A stretch of 64,000 nt of DNA. Source: Eriocheir sinensis (lineage: Eukaryota > Arthropoda > Malacostraca > Decapoda > Varunidae). Every line of letters starts with the position of its first letter. The first letter of the stretch is position 1. The stretch lies in NCBI RefSeq assembly GCF_024679095.1, contig NC_066509.1, positions 12,027,408-12,091,407 of the forward strand. The letters are read 5' to 3'. Below are positions 18,857 through 29,407 of the stretch, piece after piece. A model generated the notes under the pieces. The model was given only the letters and a program-made list of their open reading frames with translations, had not been told where the DNA came from and did not search any database. Both the position numbers and the translations under genes were made by a program.

Positions 18857-18882
18857 TGACGTCATCAGACTGGTGTTCAGTC
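18857..18882 (+). promoter_or_regulatory. CRE site and initiator-like motif upstream of the THAP-like fossil
   Basis: A perfect palindromic CRE, TGACGTCA (18,857-18,864), is followed 13 bp downstream by TCAGTC (18,877-18,882), which fits the arthropod initiator. It lies about 95 bp before the first THAP-like codon, so it may be the former promoter of the transposon or of a gene captured by it. Confidence 0.35.
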
Positions 18883-19538
18883 CCTCGTTGCAGCAAGCAG
18901 CAACATACCAAGTTCAAACACAGCGACCAGCGACCTGGCGGCGGTCAGTCTATTTTGTGCATGGATATTCAATATGCCCAGTGCTTGTGTTAACTTGAAA
19001 AAGTGGGAAACTATAAGAAAGGTCCTAGCATGTGTTTTGCTCAAATAGACAGTGACTGTAAAGAGAAGTGGATAATGAGCTATTCGGAGGGAAAACTTCT
19101 TCCCAGCAAATATAGCAAGGTAATTACGGAGATGGTCCCTGTATAAAATTTCTCTTATACATTGGTGAATTTATTAATTGTATGCAAGGAGTTGGCAGAT
19201 TAGGTGTGTGCCTCATCAGTAATATTATTACTCTTACCTACCGTAAGCATTGTTCCAGCATTTTCAAAACAAGCTTAACTCGGTATTATGTCACCTGTAT
19301 GAGGTAAACCTGTGCATACTCTTGCTACTGTTTTTCTGACAGCAATTAATTTTCCTTAAACAGGTGGTTTTCATTTTGGGACTTCTTCCTGGGCAAACCA
19401 TTAAAAAAAGACCTCCACTTGATCACCCCTAGTCTTGCAAAAATCCCCATCACTAAATGTAGTCACTTGAAGGCATTTTTGTTAAATAACATATCTGAAC
19501 TATCACACCTAATCTCACATAACCTAATGAACTTAACA

Positions 19539-19560
19539 GGGGGTCAGTTCTCTGACCCCC
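19539..19560. repeat. Short perfect hairpin flanked by a direct repeat
   Basis: GGGGGTCAG / CTGACCCCC arms with a 4-nt loop. A 27-bp direct repeat beginning CATATCTGAACTATCACACC flanks it (about 19,489 and 19,570). It lies inside the intron of the P-like fossil. Confidence 0.6.
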
Positions 19561-19879
19561 ATGAAGCTAACGTATCTGAACTATCACACCTAATCTCTAC
19601 ATACAATTATCGACTTATTATTCTTTTTACCTACTGTGTTTCAGCGTAGGCAGTACTTACATTGGCTACCCAGTATTGTTAGGTAGTGACATGTCAGATT
19701 TTCCAATGATTTGAAACATCAATAACTACCATTTCTTATGCTGCTTATGCTGACAACTCACTATACATTTATGCTTATGAGTCTTCAAGGCTTAAATTAA
19801 TTATAGTATCTTCCCATACATAGCGCATAGTATCCCAATTATATAGATTTTTTTTATTCTAAATGTGTGCCCTGTCTTA

Positions 19880-20490
19880 TATTCATACTGTACGCTTTTT
19901 ATTTTCTGTTCTGCTCTGCACTGTGTTACAATGTGTGTCTGGCTTTCATTTAAAAATGAGATACCATTTTTCCTCAAGTTTCTTTAATGTGTTTCAAATG
20001 AGTGTCCGGCCTTGCATTTAAATTGTAAGATGCTGCTTTCCTGTCCTGCTCTGTTCTGTGTCACCTGTGTTGTAATGTGTCTTGCGTTGCTAATTTAAAA
20101 TTGTAGGATGGAAGTTTTTCTCGATTCTGTTTGAAGGTTAAGGTCGTATATGTCTGCTGTCTGTCTCATATTTAAAATTGTGAGATACATGATACAGGTT
20201 CTGGCCTTGCTCACAGTCACCTGTGTTGCAGTGTGTCTGGCCTGTATTTGAAATTGTAAGATGCTGTTTTCTGTCATGCTCTGTGCTGTGTCACCTGTTA
20301 TTACAATGTATCCAGCCTTACATTTAAAAATGCAAGATGCTGTTTTCTGTCATGCTCTGTGCTGTGTCGCCTGCAAGTATTCAAAGGTAATATGTGTCCG
20401 TCGTTTGTGTCTCAATGTGTTTGGCCCATATTTAAAATTGTGAGATGCAGTTTTCTGTCCTGCTCTGTGCTGTGTTTTCTGGGAATTTCG
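19880..20490. repeat. Degenerate minisatellite, units about 75-110 bp
   Basis: Repeated blocks of ATGCTGTTTTCTGTCATGCT, CTGTGTCACCTG, GTGTCTGGCC and ATTTAAAATTG (e.g. starting near 20,030, 20,262, 20,337 and 20,446). It fills the intron between the two THAP-like exons. Confidence 0.75.
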
Positions 20491-23186
20491 TCACTTTGCA
20501 AATGTTCATGCACTAACATCACCCTTGCAGGTCTGTGGAGTTACATTTCAAGCCAGGAGGAGGCTTTAGGTGGGAAACTTCTACTTTGATCAGAACACTG
20601 GTAGAAAGGTTTCAGTTAGGTTGAAAGTTTATCTTCATGATGACAGTTCTTCACTCTTACCAGGCTGCCCATCATATTTGGTCTAAAACAACTCGGTCAA
20701 GAGAGTCCCTGACTCAAAAAGGAAACGAATTGAGGAGTCTGCACTTCAGGCTGCATTTGCACAAAGTAGCAGATCATGAAAACTACTGAAGAAAAAAAAA
20801 TTTAGTACCATTGATGAACTCCTTGGAAAGTTAGACTCTTTGATAGAAGCTATTGGTCAGTGATCAAACAAGAGGAAAACCTTCTGATCTGTCACATCAT
20901 ATATGCTCCATGGATCCCAACTTATACAGTCACTCTTGGTCAAAGCTGATTGCAAAGTGCATGCATTTACTGGTGATGTACAAATTCAAAGATAGGAGAT
21001 TATGCAGTTCTTCCATCTGTTACTGATATTAATGTTCTTGAGCACTTACTGGGAAAAATTGCGTACTGACACTGGTGAACAAAGATAATCCACCGTCAGC
21101 AATTACTGTGATACAACCAGTACTGTCATTTCTGTCCCTTCTGCAAGATCAGTCTTTTCAAGCAATAGCCATCCGTGCTCTAAAATTTGTATGTGAACAG
21201 TTATGCCTAATGACTCTGACAGTTGTTCATTCATCTGAGCTCAAGTGGTTTTTATTTCACTCTTGTACCACTGCCTCCTCAGTGGGTACAGGCCACATGA
21301 GGACACAGGAACACTTATTTACCTAACTACACTCACTCAGAAAAGCCAACTTATCAGTTCACTGAATCCTGCACTAGAACAAAATGAGAGCCATTTCCTT
21401 ATGTATATAAACAAAAAAATTTAAGTTATTATCTACACTTGACAAAAACTGTATCCTGATGTTGATGAAATTCATTGAAGCCTCTCATTTTGATTACAAG
21501 GGGTATGTTAGATCAGCATTTAACAGTACTGAAGCTGCAACCAGTGCATTTGTCTTTATGATAAATAGCATTTGTTCAACCTTTATGAGGTGGTTCACAT
21601 CATTCCTTGGGCTAAAGCTGATAAAGAAACACTGCATTCTCTTTTTAAAGCAAGTGACTGGCTTAGAAGAGATTGGGTTCAAAGCAATATGTGTAGTGAC
21701 AGACAACAATGCCATCAACAAGAAAGCTTTATCATTTTTTGCCTCACCACCAACTGTATCCAGTATATCCACATCCTGCACAGAGTTCAAGGCCTCGTTT
21801 TCTTATTTGACTCTGTACATATTGAAATGCATCAGGAATAACTGGTTAAATAAAAATGCAGACAGATGTGACATTCCCACAGCGTTTAACCTCAGCAGCA
21901 ATAGCAAAAGTGTAATAAAAATACTCAATGCTCCCTTTGCTACCTTGCAGAAACTTTACAATCTCTTGAAGCTGAGCCACTTCTGCTATTCATATAAATT
22001 AACATTGAAAGCCTTGTCTCCATCCAACCTTGAAAGACAAATGTAAACTTAGTTTTACAAATATTTAATGAATATATTATTGAAGCACTGATAACATTTG
22101 GTAAAACAAAGTGCTTACCCTTAGTTGATGATGTTGTGAATATATTAAAATCTTGCAAGTGGTGGGATATCATGAATGTTAAACCCATTAAAGGCTGTAG
22201 ACTTCTAAGAAAGAATATACACTCCCCTAACTGATGCTGCTTGATGATGAAAGTATGTGTTTGAACAGTTTCTGTGACTGGCTTGAAATGGGATAGTATG
22301 AAGAACTCCACGGGCAAGTTAACAAAAGAAACATTTGCAGCCTTAAAACATACCACACATGCAATGGTGGAACTAATGTTACTGTATAAAATGAATTGAA
22401 ATTGAAATATGTTTTACCTGGCAAGTTTCAAACTGATAATTTGGAGGCTAGATTTGGTAAATACTGTCAATTTGCAGGTGCACAGTATAATATTTCAGTA
22501 AGACAAATGTTGAATGAAAAAAATTAAGAATGATGTCAGTCTTACACCGCAGCATAATTAAAGAATGGGTGAAACTAATTGGGAAGGCTAGAAATCAAGA
22601 TAATCTGCGTAGAAGACTTTAGGGCTTTTTAGATTTACAAGGGAAGACACACTGAAAATGTAAAGATGTCCTTGCTGTCATAACATACTAGCTGGATACT
22701 GCTGTTATGCTGTCTGCAAAAATGAAATGCCTTTTCTGCAAAGATATAGTAACTTGTACTGATTTAGCTGACACTGCCTGAAACCATAGCTACATTCAAG
22801 GACTTAGTAGAGGCTCTCTCTTATATCCAGATGATATCACAACAAATATTGTAATGTACAATTATATAATCATTAACAAACTAGCAAAGAACCCTTTATT
22901 TTATACACTCTGGATGAACCAACGCGCAATTCATAACAGAGCTAATTTAAATGCTTTAGCAGAGGATGATGCTCTTCCACAGTGATGTCTGTGGCGGTGG
23001 CCATAGTAACAGAAAAAAGTAGAAAGATGATAATCTGGGCATCTACCAATGCACTACTAAACAATTTCTGTGCTAGAGAAAATAACAGTATTGTAGCTAC
23101 TAAGATGCAAGAATCGAAAAACTAAAGACATTAATGAAGGCTAGTATAGAGGGAAATGAACATGGAATAAGATGGAAAAACTCAGT

Positions 23187-23355
23187 AGTAAATATTACAG
23201 CTAAGCTTCCATTCTAAATGCTCATGCCAAGGGTAATATATTATGTTTGTTCTCAAAGCAGTAGTAAATAATATGAATAGGATGAAACACTAGTGTTGTA
23301 AATATTACAGCTAAGCTTCATTCTAAATGCTCATGCCAAGGCAATATATTATGAT
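23187..23355. repeat. Direct duplication of about 60 bp
   Basis: AATATTACAGCTAAGCTTC followed by ATTCTAAATGCTCATGCC occurs at about 23,190 and again at about 23,297, about 107 bp apart, just before the satellite array. Confidence 0.8.
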
Positions 23356-23384
23356 AACACATGATGCAGGAAGAGTAATACTAG

Positions 23385-25345
23385 TTAGATTAGCATGATT
23401 TTGGCACTCCCCCCCTAGTGGCACCCCTATCCCCCAGTGCCATATACAGGCCCCCCAGGCACTCGTATACACCCCAGGGGCATCACAATGGCACCCCAGC
23501 TCCCCCAGGTCCAAAAATAAACAAAGAATGGGATTTTTTAGAAGAGGTAGTTAGCTTCTTATGATTTTGGCACTTCCTGTCCTCCCTAGAGGCCCCCCTA
23601 TCCCCCAGTACCATATACAGGCCTCTCAGGCACTCGTATACACCCCAGGGGCATCACAGTGGCACCCCAGCTCCCCCAGGTCCAAAAATCAACAAAGAAT
23701 GGAATATTTTATGATTTTATGATTTTGGCAATTCCTATCTCCCCTAGTGGCACCCCTATCCCCCAGTGCCATATACAGGCCCCCCCCACACTCGTATACA
23801 CCCCAGGGTCATCACAGTGGCACCCCAGCTCCCCCAGCACTATAAATCAACAAAGAATATCAGTTTCTATAAGTGGTATTTAGCTTATTGTGATTTTGGC
23901 ACTCCGTCTTCCTTTGTGGTTCTCCTGACCCCCAGTGCCATATACAACCCCCCAGGCACTCTTATAAACCCCAGGGACATCACAGTGGCACCCCAGCTCC
24001 CCCAGCACAATAACTCAACAAAGAATGGCAGTTTTTATAATTGGTAGTTAGCTTATTGTGATTTTGGCACTCCCTGTCTCCCATAGTGGCCCCCTTGCCC
24101 CCCTGTGCCATGTACAAAACCCCCAGGCACTCTTATAAACCCCAGGGACACCCCAGGGACACCCCAGTTTCCCCAGCACTATAAATCAACAAAGAATGAA
24201 AGTTTCTATAAGTGGTAGTTAGCTTATTGTGATTTTGGCACTCCCTGTCCTCCCTAGTGGCACCCCTGCCTCCCAGTGCCATGTGCAGACCCCCTAGGCA
24301 GTGTATGGCACCCAGGGGCATCACAGTGGCACCCCAGCTCCCCCAGGTCCAAAAATCAACACACAATGGAATATTTTATAAGCGGTAGTTAGCTTTTTAT
24401 GATTCTGGCACTCCCTGTCCTCCTCTGTGGTTACCCTGCCCCCCAGTGCCACATACAAGCCCCCCCAGGGACATCACAGTGGCACCCCAGGTCCCCAGGT
24501 CAAAAAATCAACAGGGAATGGCATTTGTTTATAAGTGGTAGTTAGCTTGTTATGATTTTGGTACTCCCTGTCTCCCCTAGTGGCACCTCTGTCCCCCAGT
24601 GCCATGTGCAGACCCCTCAGGCACTCATATACACCCCAGGGTCATCACAGTGTCACCCCAGGCCCAAAAATCAACAAATGGCATTTTTTATAAGTGGTAG
24701 TTAGCTTGTATGATTTTGGTGTGTCCTCCCTAGTGGCACCCTTATTCCCCAGTGACATGTGCAGACCCCCTAGGCACTATATGGTACCTCAGGAACATCA
24801 CAGTGGCACTCCTGCTCCCCCAGGTCCAAAAATCAACAAAGAATGGCATTTTTTATAAGCGGTAGTTAGCTTGTTATGATTTTGGCACTCCCTCGCCCCT
24901 TCTAGTGGCCACCCTGCCCTCCAGTGCCACATATAACCCCCCAGGCAATAGATGGCACACCAGGGACACCACAGTGGCACCCCAGCTCCCCCAGGCCCCA
25001 AAATCAACAAAGAATGGCGTTTCTAAAAAGTGGTTGCTAGCTTGTTGTGATTTTGGCACTCCCTGTCTCCCTAGTGGCCCCCCTGCCCCCCAGTGCCATG
25101 TGCAGACACCCCTAGGCACTATATGGCACCCCAGCTCCCCCACGTCCAAAAATCAACAAAGAATGGCATTTTTTATAAGTGGTAGTTAGCTTGTTATGAT
25201 TCCGGCACTTCCTGTCCTTCCTAGTGGCACCCCTATCCCCCAGTGCCATGAGCAGACCCCCTAGGCACTATATGGCACCCCAGGGGACCCACAGTAGCAC
25301 CCCAGCTCCCCCAGGTCGAAAAATCAACAAATAATGGCAAATTTC
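23385..25345. repeat. Satellite array, about 12 units of about 165 bp
   Basis: Each unit has an AT-rich block (TAAGTGGTAGTTAGCTTGTT, GATTTTGGCACTCC), a C-rich block (CCCCCAGTGCCATGTGCAG, GGCACTATATGGCACC), then CATCACAGTGGCACCCCAG, CTCCCCCAGGTCC and AATCAACAAAGAATGG. Unit starts fall near 23,385, 23,549, 23,720, 23,880, 24,050, 24,220, 24,388, 24,540, 24,703, 24,866, 25,030 and 25,183. Units differ by small indels and substitutions. Minus-strand frames give a Gly-rich repeat of about 55 residues but are broken by stops. Confidence 0.93.
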
Positions 25346-25600
25346 GTCGTGGTAACTCCATTTCTGGTTGGCGTGTTTTTGTTGTGTTTTACGGTGTTTG
25401 CGCGGCCCCCGTGTGTCCCCCGTGGGTTGCCCAGGTGTGCCCCCAGGCCCCGGCGTGGTGTCAGGGCCGCGGGGGCACTGTCGAGGCAACCAGGGTTGTT
25501 TTAGTGGAGAAAAATCTTCGTTAAATCTACGCTTGGCAGCCATCCAGCCAGCCAGTTCATGGGAGAGAAATACCTCCTCGTGGAAACAAGTCTCTCTCTT
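25346..25600. other. GC-rich segment after the satellite
   Basis: 25,375-25,500 is C/G-rich with CCCCCGTGTG-type motifs. No gene recognised. AAATACCTCCTCGYGGAAA occurs at about 25,567 and again at about 25,857. Confidence 0.4.
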
Positions 25601-26030
25601 GTCTACCTTCTCCTCTCTACCTCTTCTATACCTCCTCCTCATTCATCTTCTCTTCTTTACCTTTTCTTTCTACCTCCTCCTCCTCCTCTTCCTCCTTCGT
25701 CTCCTCTTCTCTATTCCTTCTTCACCTTCCCCTCCTCCTCCTCCTCCTCTTCTTCTCCTCTCTACCTCTCCGTCATCACCTCCTCCTCCCTCCTCTCCTC
25801 TCTCTCTTCTCCTCCTCTTCCTCCTTCTCTTCCCATCTCTACCTCCTCCTCAGAAAAATACCTCCTCGCGGAAATAAGTCGCTCAGATATCCACATTCTC
25901 ATTTCCAAGGCATTTATCACACCTCCTCCTATTCCTCGTTTCTACCTCTTCTTATCCATCTCTTCCTCTTCCTCCTTCTCCTCCTCTTTATTCGTTATTC
26001 TACCTCCCCTCTTTCTCTACCTGCGAGGTA
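25600..26030. repeat. Pyrimidine-rich (TCC/TTC)n tract
   Basis: Strongly C/T-rich + strand. The open frames are Ser/Pro/Leu low complexity. Confidence 0.85.
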
Positions 26031-26142
26031 TTTTGCACCTGCGAGATAGTTCCTACAACACCGTACTGCTTGCTCCCTTTACCGTTCTTTGGCCGCCCTT
26101 CACGCCCATCCCACGCCCGCCACGCCCATGACAGCAACACTC

Positions 26143-26244
26143 ACCATGACTCTGGCCATTTACGCTGCTGACCAGATGATTGACGCACTCCAGGAGGCTG
26201 AAAACGGCGTATAATTGGCGTAAAAAGGTCCCCATCTTGGCCAT
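26143..26244 (-). CDS. Candidate first coding exon of an unidentified gene (minus strand)
   Basis: On the minus strand an ATG at 26,244 opens a frame of about 34 codons starting MAKMGTFLRQLYAVFSLLE and including CVNHLVSSVNGQSHG. It ends at a strong donor, G|GTGAGT, at about 26,143. Just upstream (minus strand, about 26,262) is CAGTATGGCGGCGGGG, a YY1-like motif common at housekeeping promoters, which also forms a 5-codon upstream frame. The leader is moderately hydrophobic. No downstream exon could be identified toward lower coordinates, where there is only satellite and transposon DNA, and I do not recognise the protein. It could equally be chance. Confidence 0.25.
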
Positions 26245-26720
26245 CACTAGTGCCCCGCCGCCATACTGTTTGACTCCGTTCGTCTTTCATTATTTATTTT
26301 TATTTCATCTCATCGGCCATGTGGGTCAATTAACGCCGTAAAAATTGACTATTCGTAATTTTAACGTATCTATAGTGAAAAATTCCGCGATCGATACGGG
26401 TGTTTAAGAAATGCTACGGACATTTTTCTTTTACGCTAGACTCCATTATATTAACTTCCCAGCGCCTGTCAACCCATTTTTACGCCATTATTTCAATATC
26501 ATTTGTTATTTTCATCATATATACAATTATATAGACAGTTTATAGGAAATTCATATAGACATTTTACTACGGCAGACTGCATTATCTCACTTATCAATGC
26601 CTGTCAGCTGATCATCATGGCAGCATTTTGACACCATTTATTATTATCATGCTTTAGATCATTAAAGATACGCGTAGAAGGGTAATTATGACGCAATTAT
26701 TGATGTTGATAAGTTAACAG
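26245..26720. other. Unique AT-rich sequence
   Basis: Contains scattered TTACGCC motifs (e.g. 26,490-26,500). No gene recognised. Confidence 0.4.
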
Positions 26721-26723
26721 AGA

Positions 26724-27095
26724 TCCTCCTCTTCTTCCTCTTGTGACCGATTGAAGATATTTATGCATTTTTCCCTTTATAAACGTCTGTCAGCCTATAA
26801 TTACTAATACATTTATAAACATCTAACTATTAAAGATGCGTATGGTTAGTTATATAGGCCTATAACTGTCTCTGAGGCCTAAATATGGGTGTAGAGAATT
26901 TGACAAGTCGCAGCCTCCTCCTCTTCCTCCTCTTGTGGCCGATTGAACAATTTGCCTTAATTAATAACTATCAGTCTATAATTACTGAGACACTTATAAA
27001 CACCTAATTATTAACGACATATGTAGTCAGTTAGATAGGCCTATGAGTGTCTCTGAGGCCTAAATATGGATGTACAGGATTTGACATATGCTGCA
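26724..27095. repeat. Two diverged tandem copies, about 190 bp each
   Basis: CCTCCTCTTCTTCCTCTTGTG, TATAATTACT, ACACTTATAAACA and CTCTGAGGCCTAAATATGG recur in the same order (about 26,724-26,912 and 26,917-27,095). Confidence 0.8.
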
Positions 27096-27109
27096 ACATG
27101 AGAATGACG

Positions 27110-28027
27110 AAGAAGGAATGATTAAGAGAAAGGAAGGAAGGAAGGAAGGAAGGAAGGAGGAAAGAGAGAGGTGATAAACTGAAGAGAAAGAGATAGAAGA
27201 GAATAAATAAAGAAGCTTGAGAATAAGAAGAAAGTATAATTAAGAGAAAGGAAGGAAGGAAGGAAGGAAGGTGATAAACTGGAGAGAAAGAGATAGAAGA
27301 GAATAAATCAAGAAGCTTGAGAATAAGAAGAAAGTGGAAGAGGGAAATAATTATAAGTGTTAACGAAAGAGAAGAGAAAGAAAGGAATTAAGGAAGAATT
27401 GATTGATTGATTGATTGATTGATAATTTATTGTTGCAAGTTTGATTAAAAAAGGAATGAATTAAGGAAGAAAGACGAAGAAGGAATCAGAGAAACACGAA
27501 AGGAGAAACACGAAAGAGAGAAAATAAATGTGTGTTTAGAAAGAGAAGAGGAAGAAAGGAGGAGAAAAGAGACACGAAGAAGGAATAAGAGAAAAACGAA
27601 TTAAGGAGAGAAAATATGATAAATAAAGAGGAATAAAGGCAGAAGAGGAGATAAATTAAGAATGGAGGAATAAGGAAGAAGGCAGAAGAAGAATATATAT
27701 TATTACAGTGTGTGAAAAAGGGGAAGAAGAGGAGACGTGATAATTAACTCTACATGTGTCAAAAAGTCGACGAAAGAAGGAAGAAGAAGAAGAAGAAAGG
27801 AATAAATAACAGAGAAGGACAAAAGAGATAATTAAAAAAGAGAATTGAGGAGATAAAGAAGAATAAACAAAGAATGGAAGCCTGAGAGGAGGACGAAGAA
27901 GGAAGAAGAAGAAGAAGAAGAAGAAGAGGCGTGTGTTTAGAAAGAAGGAAGAGGAGGAGGAGGTGATAACTTTACGTTTGGAGGAAGAGAAGAAGAAGAG
28001 GAGGAAGAGGAGGAGAAGAGGTAAAAC
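27110..28027. repeat. Purine-rich tract with internal tandem duplication
   Basis: GAA/GGA/GGAA-rich + strand. GGTGATAAACT, GAGAAAGAGATAGAAGAG and AGAAGCTTGAGAATAAG are duplicated at about 27,170 and 27,270. A (GATT)n run lies at about 27,396-27,424. Confidence 0.85.
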
Positions 28028-28374
28028 TCCCCTCCATTGAGAATATAAGGAGAGGGAGAGAGAGAGAAGGAATAACTATACGTGTGGAGGAAAGAGGAAG
28101 AAGAGGAGGAGGTGGAGGAAAGAAGTGGAGAGAAAAAATAAGTGTTAATGGAGGAAAGAAAGAAGTGGAGAGCTAAAATTCCCCTCCATTGAGAATATAA
28201 GGAGAAGGAGAGAGAAGGAATAACTTTATACGTGTGGAGGAAAGAGGAGGAGAGAGAAGAAGTGGAGAGAAAGAATAAGTGTTAGTGGAGGAAAGGAGAG
28301 GAGGAGGAGGAGGAGGAGAGATCAGTATTCTCCCTCCCATGCTAATATAAGGAGAGGGAGAGTACCAGACCACC
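28028..28374 (+). promoter_or_regulatory. About 150-bp tandem units with TATA-like boxes, putative ELMOD2 promoter
   Basis: The block CCATTGAGAATATAAGGAGA recurs with TATAA at 28,044, 28,196 and (in the variant GCTAATATAAGGAGAGGG) 28,346. The units are therefore about 150 bp, two complete and one starting. Each also contains GTGTGGAGGAAAGAGG and AATAAGTGTTA. The third TATAA is only 29 bp before the first possible ATG, so that box would give almost no 5' leader. An upstream box, or a TATA-less start, may be used instead. Confidence 0.4.
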
Positions 28375-28391
28375 ATGATGAGGCTCTCCCT
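28375..28391 (+). CDS. Possible first coding exon of the ELMOD2-like gene
   Basis: ATGATGAGGCTCTCCCT in a good start context (CACCATG), immediately followed by a consensus donor GTAAGT (28,392). Spliced to the acceptor at 29,403 it stays in frame and would add seven residues (MMRLSLG) before the conserved MFGLIW start. If transcription starts elsewhere this segment may be leader, or may not be used. Confidence 0.45.
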
Positions 28392-29403
28392 GTAAGTATA
28401 AGAAGCTATGTCGAGGCTTTACTTACATTACTTACCTAACACTTATATTTACTTGGACTTATTTTTTTGATGCGGTGTGAGGTCAGGACGGACCCCATAT
28501 AAGCCCCCCCCCCCCTACTTACTCCCTGACAGCTCCCCACTTACAGCCTCCCACTTACAGCCTCCCACTTACAGCCCTCCACTTACCATGACGGCCCCAC
28601 ACTTACCACGACAGCCCTCATGACGGTCACCCCCCTAACAGCCCTTACTAACCATGATGGGTAGATTAGGTTACATTTACTTTGGTTTGGTTTGTTCAGG
28701 TTGGGTTAGATTATATTATGTCAGGTTAGGTTAGATTAGGTTAGGATAGATTAGATAAGTTATATATATAGTTTTATTTATTTTTTATTTATTTATTTAT
28801 TTTTTTTTTTTTACATTCCCACCTATACCGCTGGCAGGCTTTCTTCAGGGGCCAGATGGTCGGTCCAAGCCCATCATGGCGCAGGAATTTTTTTTATAGT
28901 GGCGCCAGTTCATGGCTGATGCTGTCTCCCGGAACTCATTCTTGATCCACTGGACAGTTTCTTCTAGAGTCCGGGTTGATGGGTGGTCTTCAGGACAGCA
29001 TATGGGTAGTTTTAGGCCACTCGGCGGTGACTGAAAAATCCCAGGTGGTAGCGTGGGGGTTCGAACCGATGTTGTCCATGGCGTGGTGAATGTGAGCCTA
29101 GCACGCTAACCACTCAGCCACCGCCTACCCAAAGGAGGATTAGATTAGTCAAGCTTAATTGGTTCTGATAAATACCTGTGATAGGCTTTGTAATGGACAT
29201 ACGTATTCTCCTTTACTTACATTTTTATTAACTTACGTTTATACAGACTTACACATAATAGCTTTTATATACCGGTAAATATTTATCTATACTAAAGTAA
29301 CAGTATTTCCTAGTATTTATATAAACATTCACTCATATACGTACTAAACTAACCCTTTCGTAGTCACATGTTTTGTCATCTTTAACCTCTTCTTCTCCGA
29401 CAG
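28392..29403 (+). other. Intron 1 of the ELMOD2-like gene
   Basis: Contains a C-run (28,507-28,519), a 13-14-bp minisatellite of CCACTTACAGCCT type (28,537-28,620), TTAGG-like repeats (28,665-28,760) and the SINE at 28,772-29,130. The acceptor is CAG at 29,401-29,403. Confidence 0.45.
28772..29130 (-). mobile_element. tRNA-derived SINE in ELMOD2 intron 1
   Basis: Best-preserved copy of the SINE family. On the minus strand it starts GGTGGCTGAGTGGTTAGCGT (box A, 29,103-29,122) and carries a perfect box B, GGTTCGAACCC (29,057-29,067). The family body follows, ending at an A/T-rich tail (T-run 28,799-28,812 on the + strand). It lies opposite to the host gene. Confidence 0.88.
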
Positions 29404-29407
29404 AGGC

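Larger units (their letters stand above)
18974..22985 (+). pseudogene. Fossil P-element/THAP9-like transposon, transposase in pieces
   Basis: P-superfamily transposases excise and insert DNA using an RNase-H-like fold and a THAP zinc-finger domain. Decayed but ordered pieces are visible. There is a THAP-like start (18,974-19,119; MPSACVN, KEKW, LLPSKYSK) ending at a GTAATT donor. After an acceptor at 20,530 the THAP domain continues (VCGVTF, where the zinc His is lost), then LLPGCPSYL near 20,660. The catalytic region at 21,459-22,046 has VVTDNNAINKKALSFFASPP and ILKCIRNNWLNK, with VVHIIPWAK and FLFDSVHI in another frame. Next are KLTLKALSPSNLERQ and CKWWDIMNVKP (to about 22,200), and a C-terminal part at 22,670-22,985 (MKCLFCKDIVTC, RGSLLYP, NIVMYNYIIINKLAK). 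Many stops and frameshifts make it inactive. No terminal inverted repeats were identified. The family call rests on these motifs as recalled from arthropod P-like elements. Confidence 0.75.

Noticed and set aside
23385..25345. Gly-rich repeat protein on the minus strand of the satellite
   Set aside because: Frames are broken every one or two units by indels and stops, as expected for non-coding satellite DNA.
28537..28620. Series of splice acceptors (CTTACAG) in intron 1
   Set aside because: They are units of a short minisatellite and are not followed by any plausible exon.
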